DNA of 6,806 bases from an uncultured Collinsella sp. (lineage in GTDB: Bacteria > Actinomycetota > Coriobacteriia > Coriobacteriales > Coriobacteriaceae). Each line of letters starts with the position of its first letter. Positions within the stretch are counted from its first letter, which is position 1. This document shows positions 1 to 5,587 of the stretch, piece by piece. The notes below the pieces were generated by a model. The model searched no databases. It was not told the DNA's origin and was given only the letters and a program-made list of their open reading frames with translations. The stretch lies in the NCBI GenBank assembly GCA_958419975.1, contig CATZIG010000112.1, forward strand, positions 1-6,806, written 5' to 3'. The position numbers were made by a program, and so were the translations under genes.

Positions 1-456
1 GATATCGGCCAGGTCACGGTCGAGATAGCGGCGTGCGAGCCAGTTTGCCATGGGGAGGTTCTGGTCCAGGTAGTTACCGCACTCCTCGGGTGCGGCACCG
101 GGGACATCGCCCTCAAAGCCGGCGACAAACTCGAACAGCTCACGCACGAGCGGCAGAATCTCCTCGCTCGTCAGCTCACCAAAAACGACGAGGTAAAAGC
201 CCGTGCGGCAGCCCATGGGGCCAAAGTAGACAATGCGGCTCGACCACTCGGCATGATTGCGGAGGAACGTCGCGCCCAGGTGCTCGATGGTGTGGCACTC
301 GGCCGTGTTCATGACCGGCTCCTTGTTGGGCGTGGTCAGGCGCAGGTCAAACGTGGTGACGGCGGCGCCGGTCGCCGGATCGCGGTCGATGCGGCTCACA
401 TACACGCCGGGCTCAAGCAGCAGATGATCAACAGAAAAGCTGGCGATGCGCTCCAT
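1..456 (-). CDS. luxS: S-ribosylhomocysteine lyase LuxS, 3' end cut by the window edge
   Basis: LuxS is a cytosolic metalloenzyme that cleaves S-ribosylhomocysteine to homocysteine and DPD, the precursor of autoinducer-2, as part of the activated methyl cycle. The visible 152 residues begin MERIASFSVDHLLLEPGVYV. They contain the HxxEH metal motif HTIEH (H55, E58, H59), the catalytic cysteine in PMGCRTGFY (C83) and the third metal ligand in EECGNY (C126). The family is usually about 150-170 residues, so only a few C-terminal codons should be missing; no stop is reached inside the window. The ATG at 454-456 is preceded by GAGAGGAT at good spacing, which supports this start. It follows the sugar operon on the same strand but is separated from it by a strong terminator, so it is probably its own transcription unit. 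All catalytic and metal residues that should lie in this part are present. Confidence 0.96.
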   Translation of the reverse strand, partial: MERIASFSVDHLLLEPGVYVSRIDRDPATGAAVTTFDLRLTTPNKEPVMNTAECHTIEHLGATFLRNHAEWSSRIVYFGPMGCRTGFYLVVFGELTSEEILPLVRELFEFVAGFEGDVPGAAPEECGNYLDQNLPMANWLARRYLDRDLADI

Positions 457-470
457 GGCAGATCCTCTCG

Positions 471-492
471 GTAGTCAATTTGGGACGGGGCT
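471..492 (+). repeat. Left copy of a 22-bp inverted repeat flanking the cassette
   Basis: Bases 471-492 are the exact reverse complement of 6772-6793. This copy lies in the luxS leader, ending 14 bp short of the luxS start codon, and includes a GGGACGGGGC terminator arm plus an 8-bp extension. Confidence 0.85.
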
Positions 493-520
493 CTTTTAGC
501 TGGTTCGAATGGTCGCACCA

Positions 521-550
521 ATCATACCAGTCAAAAAAGCCCCGTCCCAA
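521..550 (-). promoter_or_regulatory. Candidate luxS promoter (extended -10) overlapping the upstream terminator
   Basis: On the minus strand TATGAT (521-526) is preceded by TG one base away, giving an extended -10 element TGGTATGAT. A weak -35 match TTGGGA (545-550) lies 18 bp upstream, inside the downstream arm of the operon terminator. Transcription would start near 514, leaving a leader of about 55-60 nt before luxS. This is a consensus match only; the -35 is 4 of 6. Confidence 0.35.
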
Positions 551-572
551 ATAAGCTACCTGGGACGGGGCT
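533..572 (-). terminator. Rho-independent terminator of the isomerase-transketolase-kinase operon
   Basis: On the minus strand, arms 561-572 (AGCCCCGTCCCA) and 538-549 (TGGGACGGGGCT) form a perfect 12-bp GC-rich stem with an 11-nt loop. A run of six T (533-538), whose first T closes the stem, follows. It lies 37 nt beyond the kinase stop codon, so it ends the operon and insulates luxS. Confidence 0.88.
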
Positions 573-608
573 CAATGAGTTTATAATCCCCGTCCCGGAA
601 AAATCATG

Positions 609-2099
609 CTAGGCAGTGTACGCGATTGTAGCGTCGACAGCGTGGCGCCAGCCGGCGATCTTTTTGGCGCGTTCGTCGGCGGTCATGGCAGGCTCCACGA
701 TGCCGCGGGCGCCGTAGACGTCGACGACATCGCGCGTGTACATGCCCAGCGCAATACCGCAGGCCCAGGCCGCACCCAGGCCGCTCATCTCGTCGTTGCT
801 CGCGATGCGGATGGGCGAGCCAACCAAGTCGCTCTCAAACTGCATCAGGTACGCGTCGCGCGTGGGACCGCCGTCAACACGAAGCTCGGCCAATGCCGCA
901 CCCGAATCCTCGACCATCGCATCAATCACGTCAAAGATCTGATAGGCGATCGACTCGTCGGCGGCCTTCACGAATTCCGCGCGACCCGTGGTGCGCGTCA
1001 TGCCAAAGACGCAGCCCTCGGCGTCACTCGCCCAGTGCGGCGCGCCCAAACCGGTAAACGCCGGCACAAAGTAGACGCGGCTCGCCGGATTGGCGGCGTA
1101 GCACAGGTCGGTAACTTCCTCGGGGTTGTTGATGAGCTCCAGATCGTCGCGCAGCCACGTCTTGACGGCGCCGGCGTAGCTCACGTTGCCCTCGAGCACG
1201 TACTCGGTCACGCCGTCCATACGCCATGCGAGCGAGCTCGAAAGCCCATGCGAGCTGGCAACGAACTCGTCGCCGACGTTCATCATGACCGAGCTGCCGG
1301 TGCCATAGGTCGCCTTGGCCATACCGCGGCTGTGGCAACCCTGCGCGAACAAGGCCGCATGGCTGTCGCCGAGCACGCCGTGAATGGGCACGGGTGCCGG
1401 CAAAAAGCCGCCCAGGTCCGTCGTGCCGAACAGGCCATCGGAATCGGTCACCTGCGGCAGGCAGGCCACGTCGATGCCAAAGGCCTCGCACACCGGCTCG
1501 CTCCAGCAGCCACGGCGCAGGTCAAAGAGCTGCGTGCGGCTGGCGTTAGACCAGTCGCAGCGGAACTCCGCGCCGCCCGTGAGCGTCCAGACCACCCAGG
1601 CATCGATGGTGCCCAGGCAAAGCTCGCCCGCCGCCGCGGCCTCGGCAGCCGCGGGAACGTTCGCGAGAATCCAGGCCATCTTGCCCGCCGGATAGTAGGG
1701 CGAGAGCACCAGGCCCGTCGTGTCACGCACCAGCTCGGCCACGCCCTCGCGCGCGGCCAGCTCGTCGCATAGCTCGCGGGCGCGGGCGCACTGCCACACC
1801 ACGGCGTCGCACAGCGGCTCGCCCGTCGTGCGGTTCCAGGCAACGGTGGTCTCGCGCTGGTTGGAGATGCCGATACCGGCGACGTCGGCCGGGTCGACCC
1901 CGGTCTCCTCCACCACAGCGCGCGCCACGGCCAGCACGTTGGCGGCAATCTCGGCCGGATCATGGCTCACCCAGCCGGCCTCGTTGACAATCTGGCGATG
2001 CGAGCGATCGGCACGATGAATCAAATGGCCGCCCTCGTCCACCAGCAGCGCCTTGGTGCCCTGCGTGGATTGATCGATTCCGATGATGTAGCGGCCCAT
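609..2099 (-). CDS. FGGY-family carbohydrate kinase, GlpK-like but probably not a glycerol kinase
   Basis: A 496-residue cytosolic ATP-dependent sugar kinase, expected to phosphorylate the ketose made by the operon's isomerase. It spans both FGGY domains. Visible landmarks are the N-terminal phosphate loop GIDQSTQGTKALL (7-19), SNQRETT (79-85), VVWQC (100-104), SPYY (133-136), GDSHAALF with the catalytic Asp D245, ATYGTGSS (263-270), the FTGLGAPHW segment (348-356) and RVDGG (407-411) in the nucleotide lobe. Length and motif order match glycerol kinases. However, from memory of E. coli GlpK, glycerol-contacting Gln246 and Phe270 are Ser here, and the fructose-bisphosphate loop GGKGGTR is replaced by GGFLPAP. 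The start at 2097-2099 is chosen because GAAAGGGG lies just upstream and the protein then begins MGRYIIGIDQ; a start five codons earlier would lie over the ribosome site. It is the last gene of the operon, 56 nt after the transketolase. Xylulokinase, ribulokinase or apulose-type kinase activity are alternatives. Confidence 0.93.
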   Translation of the reverse strand: MGRYIIGIDQSTQGTKALLVDEGGHLIHRADRSHRQIVNEAGWVSHDPAEIAANVLAVARAVVEETGVDPADVAGIGISNQRETTVAWNRTTGEPLCDAVVWQCARARELCDELAAREGVAELVRDTTGLVLSPYYPAGKMAWILANVPAAAEAAAAGELCLGTIDAWVVWTLTGGAEFRCDWSNASRTQLFDLRRGCWSEPVCEAFGIDVACLPQVTDSDGLFGTTDLGGFLPAPVPIHGVLGDSHAALFAQGCHSRGMAKATYGTGSSVMMNVGDEFVASSHGLSSSLAWRMDGVTEYVLEGNVSYAGAVKTWLRDDLELINNPEEVTDLCYAANPASRVYFVPAFTGLGAPHWASDAEGCVFGMTRTTGRAEFVKAADESIAYQIFDVIDAMVEDSGAALAELRVDGGPTRDAYLMQFESDLVGSPIRIASNDEMSGLGAAWACGIALGMYTRDVVDVYGARGIVEPAMTADERAKKIAGWRHAVDATIAYTA

Positions 2100-2118
2100 G
2101 GCCACCCCTTTCAAAACG

Positions 2119-2151
2119 AATGTGACAAAGGGACGGCCCCTTTGTCACATT
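2119..2151. repeat. Perfect 14-bp hairpin inside the operon, between transketolase and kinase genes
   Basis: AATGTGACAAAGGG (2119-2132) is exactly complementary to 2138-2151, leaving a 5-nt loop. It fills most of the 56-nt gap, starting 4 nt after the transketolase stop and ending shortly before the kinase ribosome site. There is no T run on the minus strand, so it is a poor classical terminator. It is more likely an mRNA-stabilising or partial-attenuation hairpin, or a dispersed REP-like element. Its A/T-containing arms make it nearly symmetrical on both strands. Confidence 0.85.
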
Positions 2152-2155
2152 CCAG

Positions 2156-3097
2156 TTACTCTGTGGGCAGGAAGTCGGCGACCGTCTTGGCAATGCCTTC
2201 GCCGGTGAGGCCGTAGTGCGCAAAGACCTCGGGGCTCGTGCCGGTGATGACCGGCGCGTCGGGCAGGGAGAGGCACTTGACCGGACGCGGGCAATGCTCG
2301 CCCACCACCTGCGCGACCATAGAGCCCAAGCCTCCGAAGGGGCTGTGCTCCTCGACGGTCACGACGGCGCGCGTGGCGCCGACTGCCTCAATCACGGCCT
2401 CGGTGTCGAGCGGCTTGACGCAGTACATGTCGAGCACCGTTGCCGAGATGCCCTGCTCGGCCAGCAGATCGGCGGCGTCCACGGCGTGGCGGACCATCTC
2501 GCCGGTGGCGACGAGCGTCACATCGGTGCCGCGGCGCACCCAGGTGGCGCGATCCATCTGGAACGGGCACTCATCCTCGGTGTACACGTCCTCGACCGGA
2601 TTGCGGCCCACGCGGATGTAAGCCGGCTTGTTATCGGCTACCAGAGCACGCACGAGCTCGGCGGTCTGGAAGCGGTCGCTCGGCAGATACACGCGCATGT
2701 TGGGAATCGCGCTCATGGCGGCGATATCCTGCGCGGAGTGGTGGCTCATGCCCAAGGCGCCGTAGGACACGCCGCCAGAGATGCCGATGAGCTTGACGTT
2801 GGTATTGGAGTACGAAACGTCGACCTTGCACTGCTCATACGAGCGCGTGGTCACAAAGGACGCCGGCGAGGCGGCCCAGGCCTTCTTGCCGCACGAAGCC
2901 ATGCCGGCGGCGATACTCACCAGGTCCTGCTCGGCGATGCCGACCTCGACGGACTGCTGGGGATACTGATCGAAGAACGGCGTGAGCGATGCGGAGCCGC
3001 GGGAGTCGGAGCACAGGACGACGATGTCCTTATCGGTCTCGGCGGCCTCGAGCAGCGTGTCGCAGATAACCTTGCGGTTGGCGATCTTGTTAGCCAT
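2156..3097 (-). CDS. Split transketolase, C-terminal (pyrimidine-binding) subunit
   Basis: A 313-residue protein equal to the second half of a transketolase. With the N-terminal subunit it should form the ThDP-dependent enzyme that moves a two-carbon ketol unit between sugar phosphates in the cytosol. The pyrimidine-binding domain carries VEVGIAEQDLVSIAAGMA (50-67) with the catalytic Glu E56, and the SFVTTRSYEQ and GALGMSHHSAQD segments; the C-terminal transketolase domain follows from about residue 188. The start at 3095-3097 is preceded by an ideal AAGGAGG six bases upstream. It overlaps the stop of the previous gene (ATGGCTAA, 8 nt), which implies coupled translation and equal subunit dosage. 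A longer in-frame reading upstream to 3205 would run inside the neighbouring gene and gives no family sequence, so I reject it. 1-deoxyxylulose-5-phosphate synthase is excluded by the split form and partner. Confidence 0.95.
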   Translation of the reverse strand: MANKIANRKVICDTLLEAAETDKDIVVLCSDSRGSASLTPFFDQYPQQSVEVGIAEQDLVSIAAGMASCGKKAWAASPASFVTTRSYEQCKVDVSYSNTNVKLIGISGGVSYGALGMSHHSAQDIAAMSAIPNMRVYLPSDRFQTAELVRALVADNKPAYIRVGRNPVEDVYTEDECPFQMDRATWVRRGTDVTLVATGEMVRHAVDAADLLAEQGISATVLDMYCVKPLDTEAVIEAVGATRAVVTVEEHSPFGGLGSMVAQVVGEHCPRPVKCLSLPDAPVITGTSPEVFAHYGLTGEGIAKTVADFLPTE

Positions 3098-3926
3098 TGA
3101 TGGCCTCCTTATGGGCAGCGAAATCGGCGATGATCTGGGCATATTCCTCATCGTTGGGCAGGTGATGATGCCAGGAGGCCTTGTCCTCCATGACAGGCGA
3201 GCCATAGCCCTTCACCGTGTTGAGGATGATGACCGTGGGCTTTCCCTTGGTCTCGGCAGCAAGCGTCAGCGCAGCGTCAATCGCCTGGACGTCGTTGCCC
3301 GGAATGGAGAGCACGTTCCACCCAAAGGCAGCCCAGCGCTCCTCCTGCGAATCCTGCTTCATGACGTCCTCGGTGCTGCCGCTAATCTGCAGGCGGTTGC
3401 GGTCCACGAGCGCGCACAGGTTATCGAGCTGATAGTTGCCGCCGCTCATGGCGCCCTCCCAGACCGAACCCTCGGCAAGTTCGCCGTCGCCCATGATGGT
3501 GTAGACGCGGTAGTCGCGGCCGTCCATCTTGCCGGCGAGCGCCATGCCCACGGCCACGGGCAGGCCGTGGCCCAGCGAGCCCGAGTTCATCTCGATGCCC
3601 TTGAGCTTGTTGTTGGGGTGGCCGATGTAGGGGCTGCCGAACTTGGAGAAGCGGGCCTTGACGTCGTCGAGGTCAAGATAGCCCTCGTGGCAGAGCACCG
3701 CGTAGTAGGCCTCCATGGCGTGCCCCTTGGAAAGCACGAAGCGATCGCGGTTGGGATCGTCGATGGTCTCGGGTGAAATGTTGAGGTGGTTGGCATAGAG
3801 GGTCATGAGGGCGTCGATCACCGACATGTCACCGCCGATGTGGCCGCCGGCACCAGCCATGATGATATCGACGCAATCGCGGCGAAGATCCCAACGCAGG
3901 GACTCAAGCTCTTCGATAGTTGCCAT
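3090..3926 (-). CDS. Split transketolase, N-terminal (ThDP diphosphate-binding) subunit
   Basis: A 278-residue protein matching the first domain of transketolase. Visible motifs are GGHIGGDMS (27-35, H29), SKGHA (66-70, H69), GSLGHGLPVAVGMAL (116-130, H120) and the ThDP motif starting GDGELAEGSVWE (147-158) and ending at DRN (175-177). WHHHLPN (252-258) lies near the C-terminus. The diphosphate-binding GDG and the metal-ligand Asn are intact. The family usually has Ser where this protein has D33 in the GHxGG loop, a possible subfamily mark. It starts two bases after the isomerase stop, with AGGAGA, inside the isomerase's last codons, as its ribosome site. Housekeeping transketolase is normally one chain of about 650-700 residues, so a split enzyme inside a sugar operon suggests a dedicated catabolic function. 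Apulose-4-phosphate transketolase is one such described two-subunit enzyme; assignment to it here is inference. Confidence 0.95.
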   Translation of the reverse strand: MATIEELESLRWDLRRDCVDIIMAGAGGHIGGDMSVIDALMTLYANHLNISPETIDDPNRDRFVLSKGHAMEAYYAVLCHEGYLDLDDVKARFSKFGSPYIGHPNNKLKGIEMNSGSLGHGLPVAVGMALAGKMDGRDYRVYTIMGDGELAEGSVWEGAMSGGNYQLDNLCALVDRNRLQISGSTEDVMKQDSQEERWAAFGWNVLSIPGNDVQAIDAALTLAAETKGKPTVIILNTVKGYGSPVMEDKASWHHHLPNDEEYAQIIADFAAHKEAING

Positions 3927-3928
3927 TT

Positions 3929-5329
3929 CTACTCTCCTCGCAGGTAGGCTTTGACGTCTTCTTCAATGGGGTCGTACAGGTCGGGCTGGATGCCGATGTA
4001 CTTGCAGGCCTCGTAGAGCACCGGCACCACGTTGGCGTGAATAGCGACGCAGTGGTGGATGTAGGGGCCCTCGACGATCTTGGCCTCGAGGCGCTTGAGG
4101 TTCTCGACCTCGACCCACAGATAGGTGCCCATGCCGGCCGGGCCGTCGATGCCGCGGGCGTTGCCCAGCAGCAGCGAGTACTCGCCGTTGTCGCCGTCAA
4201 AGCGGGCAAGGGTGAGGTCACCGTGCTTGGCCTCGGCCGTCAGCGCACCGGGGTGATCGAATGCCAGCGGGTAGGTGAGCTTGGGCTTGACGGCCGCGCA
4301 GCTGCAGGGCCAGGGGCCGCAGTGCTGCAGCAGCTCGCCGTTCTCGTTATCGGGATGGCGCACGGTCCAGTCGGCGAACATGCCGCGATGACGGCCAAGA
4401 TCGGCTGCCTCGACCATGAGCGCGGTGATGGCGCCGTGGATGTCGGTTTCGCAGACGATAGGGATACCCATCTCGTTGAGGATGGCGTTGGCGGCGCAGG
4501 GCATAATGCCCAGCTCGTCCTGCAGAGCGTTCCAGCACTGGATGGCTCCGGCGTTGCAGCCGTATTTCTCGACCAGGCTCTTCATGGCGATGGCAAGACC
4601 GGCGACCGCGGGGACCTTGTCCTCGGGGATGCAGATCTCAAAGCTGTCGGCGATGTGGGCGAGCATGGCGGTCATGGCCTGCTCGTCGGCCTGGGCGTCG
4701 CGCACGGCTTGGACAAGCTCGGTCATGGGGATGGGCGAAAGCTGGATGTTGAACTTCTCGAGCAGCTCGCCCTCGTTGCACATGGTCGACCAGAAGTCGA
4801 AGGGGCGGGTGGCCATCTGCAGGATGCGGGTGTGCTTGAAGGTCTTGACCACGTTGCACACGGCCAAAAAGTCCCAGACGCCGCGCTCGAACTCGGGGTC
4901 GGTCAGACGGCAATTGGTCATGTAGGTAAAGGGCACCTGGAAGCGGCGCAACACTTTGCCGGTGGCGAACAGGCCGCACTGGCTATCGCGCAGACGGGTG
5001 CCGTCGGGCTCGGGGCGCTCGTCGCGCGGGCCCCACAGTAGCACGGGCAGGCCGAGCTCGCGGGCAAGGCGAGCGCAAACGTACTCAGTGCCAAAGTTGG
5101 CGTGGCACAGCATGATGCCATCGACGCCCTCGGCGCGGAACTTCTTGACGATAGGCTCGATATGGCTGTCGTCGAACAGCAGGCCCTCGTCATTGATGTC
5201 ATCGATATCCACGATGTCGACGCCGATCTCGCGCAGGCGATCAGCCGTAAGGCCGCGATACTTGATCGCGTCCGGCGCGCTAAAGATACTGCGGCGCGTG
5301 GGCACAAAGCCGAGCTTAATCTTGTCCAT
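3929..5329 (-). CDS. L-fucose/L-arabinose isomerase-fold sugar isomerase (COG2407-type), substrate unknown
   Basis: A 466-residue cytosolic protein that I place in the metal-dependent FucI/AraA-like isomerase superfamily, expected to interconvert an aldose and a ketose. The N-terminal region MDKIKLGFVPTRRSIFSAPD and the segment ending LPVLLWGPRDERP (94-106) form the Rossmann-like domain. CETDIHGAIT (293-302) carries the probable metal ligands E294 and D296. Near the C-terminus PYIHHCVAIH (422-431) carries the probable third ligand H425 or H426, as in the family's conserved His. It is shorter than E. coli FucI (about 590 residues) and near the shorter COG2407 proteins. The ATG at 5327-5329 has GGGGAGG six bases upstream. 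It is first in the operon, behind the TAAAC-box region, and its stop is 2 nt before the transketolase N-subunit. The fold is recognised with fair confidence; the substrate is not. The downstream kinase and transketolase point to a pentose or other short-chain sugar rather than L-fucose, which would need an aldolase. Confidence 0.85.
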   Translation of the reverse strand: MDKIKLGFVPTRRSIFSAPDAIKYRGLTADRLREIGVDIVDIDDINDEGLLFDDSHIEPIVKKFRAEGVDGIMLCHANFGTEYVCARLARELGLPVLLWGPRDERPEPDGTRLRDSQCGLFATGKVLRRFQVPFTYMTNCRLTDPEFERGVWDFLAVCNVVKTFKHTRILQMATRPFDFWSTMCNEGELLEKFNIQLSPIPMTELVQAVRDAQADEQAMTAMLAHIADSFEICIPEDKVPAVAGLAIAMKSLVEKYGCNAGAIQCWNALQDELGIMPCAANAILNEMGIPIVCETDIHGAITALMVEAADLGRHRGMFADWTVRHPDNENGELLQHCGPWPCSCAAVKPKLTYPLAFDHPGALTAEAKHGDLTLARFDGDNGEYSLLLGNARGIDGPAGMGTYLWVEVENLKRLEAKIVEGPYIHHCVAIHANVVPVLYEACKYIGIQPDLYDPIEEDVKAYLRGE

Positions 5330-5352
5330 GTACGTCCTCCCCTAATCACATG

Positions 5353-5395
5353 TTCAGTAAACAGACGCATGTTTCGTTTTGTTCTGTTTACTAAA
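5353..5395. promoter_or_regulatory. Candidate operator: 13-bp inverted repeat in front of the operon
   Basis: TTCAGTAAACAGA (5353-5365) and TCTGTTTACTAAA (5383-5395) are inverted with 12 of 13 positions complementary and a 17-nt spacer, putting their centres about 30 bp (three helical turns) apart. The nearer arm is only 23 bp from the isomerase start, so a bound repressor would block initiation or early elongation. Confidence 0.6.
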
Positions 5396-5473
5396 TGTTT
5401 TACTCTTCTGTTTAGAAGTTTAGCGCGAAAGTCCCGTAAACGGTAGAGAAATCAGCCTAAACGGTATGTAAAC
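5358..5473. promoter_or_regulatory. TAAAC-box cluster: operon regulatory region
   Basis: Seven TAAAC pentamers lie in 116 bp: forward at 5358, 5437, 5458 and 5469, reverse at 5386-5390, 5410-5414 and 5418-5422. Two belong to a 9-bp direct repeat TAAACGGTA (5437-5445, 5458-5466) exactly 21 bp apart, two helical turns. One copy sits in CCGTAAACGG (5434-5443), with 4-bp palindromic ends. I could not assign a convincing -35/-10 pair for the operon here; its promoter must lie in this AT-rich stretch on the minus strand. Confidence 0.55.
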
Positions 5474-5494
5474 AATCTGAACATACAAGGGCAA

Positions 5495-5520
5495 CAAAAG
5501 GAGGGCCCCGAAGGACCCTC
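5495..5520 (-). terminator. Rho-independent terminator of the lacI-type gene
   Basis: On the minus strand GAGGGTCC (5513-5520) pairs with GGGCCCTC (5501-5508) through one G-U wobble, closed by a UUCG tetraloop and followed by CTTTTGTT. It lies about 68 nt past the repressor stop codon, so repressor and operon are separate transcription units. Confidence 0.82.
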
Positions 5521-5587
5521 TCTTGGTAGCGTTATGTACGGTTGCCTTTGGCGGACTTTTCCGCTCTGAGGTCTGGCGCCGTTCCGC

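Larger units (their letters stand above)
479..596. repeat. Cluster of four GGGACGGGG-type hairpin arms
   Basis: Four copies of the same arm alternate in orientation: 479-492, 538-551, 562-572 and 588-596. Adjacent pairs are complementary: 479-492 with 538-551 is a perfect 14-bp inverted repeat with a 45-nt spacer, 538-549 with 561-572 is the terminator stem, and 562-570 with 588-596 is a 9-bp stem with a 17-nt loop. Because the arms share one sequence, several mutually exclusive folds are possible in one transcript. A further copy of the motif lies near the right end of the window (6772-6793). Confidence 0.85.

Noticed and set aside
606..1772. Long plus-strand open frame (388 codons) antisense to the kinase gene
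   Set aside because: It is a GC-rich shadow of the kinase coding sequence, lacks a ribosome site and domain resemblance, and starts in the operon terminator region.
1..2099. The kinase as an AI-2 kinase (LsrK) because it lies next to luxS
   Set aside because: Its motifs are those of GlpK, not LsrK, a strong terminator separates it from luxS, and its operon partners are sugar isomerase and transketolase with no Lsr transport or processing genes.
3098..3205. N-terminal extension of the transketolase C-subunit to 3205
   Set aside because: The added 36 residues show no family resemblance and lie in another frame of the N-subunit gene; the ATG at 3097 has an ideal AAGGAGG.
3920..5041. Long plus-strand open frame (373 codons) antisense to the isomerase gene
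   Set aside because: The composition is dominated by Gly, Ala, Val, His and Asp as expected from antisense GC-rich codons; the minus strand here gives a clear enzyme family with good start and ribosome site.
3090..5329. A sulfoquinovose sulfo-transketolase pathway
   Set aside because: That route also uses a split transketolase but has no FGGY kinase, and needs a sulfofructose-type isomerase and sulfoacetaldehyde-handling enzymes that are not seen here.
5358..5473. Catabolite-repression (cre) sites or a CRISPR array in the repeated AT-rich region
   Set aside because: The repeats are short, lack the central CG of cre, vary in orientation and spacing, and have no regular repeat-spacer structure.
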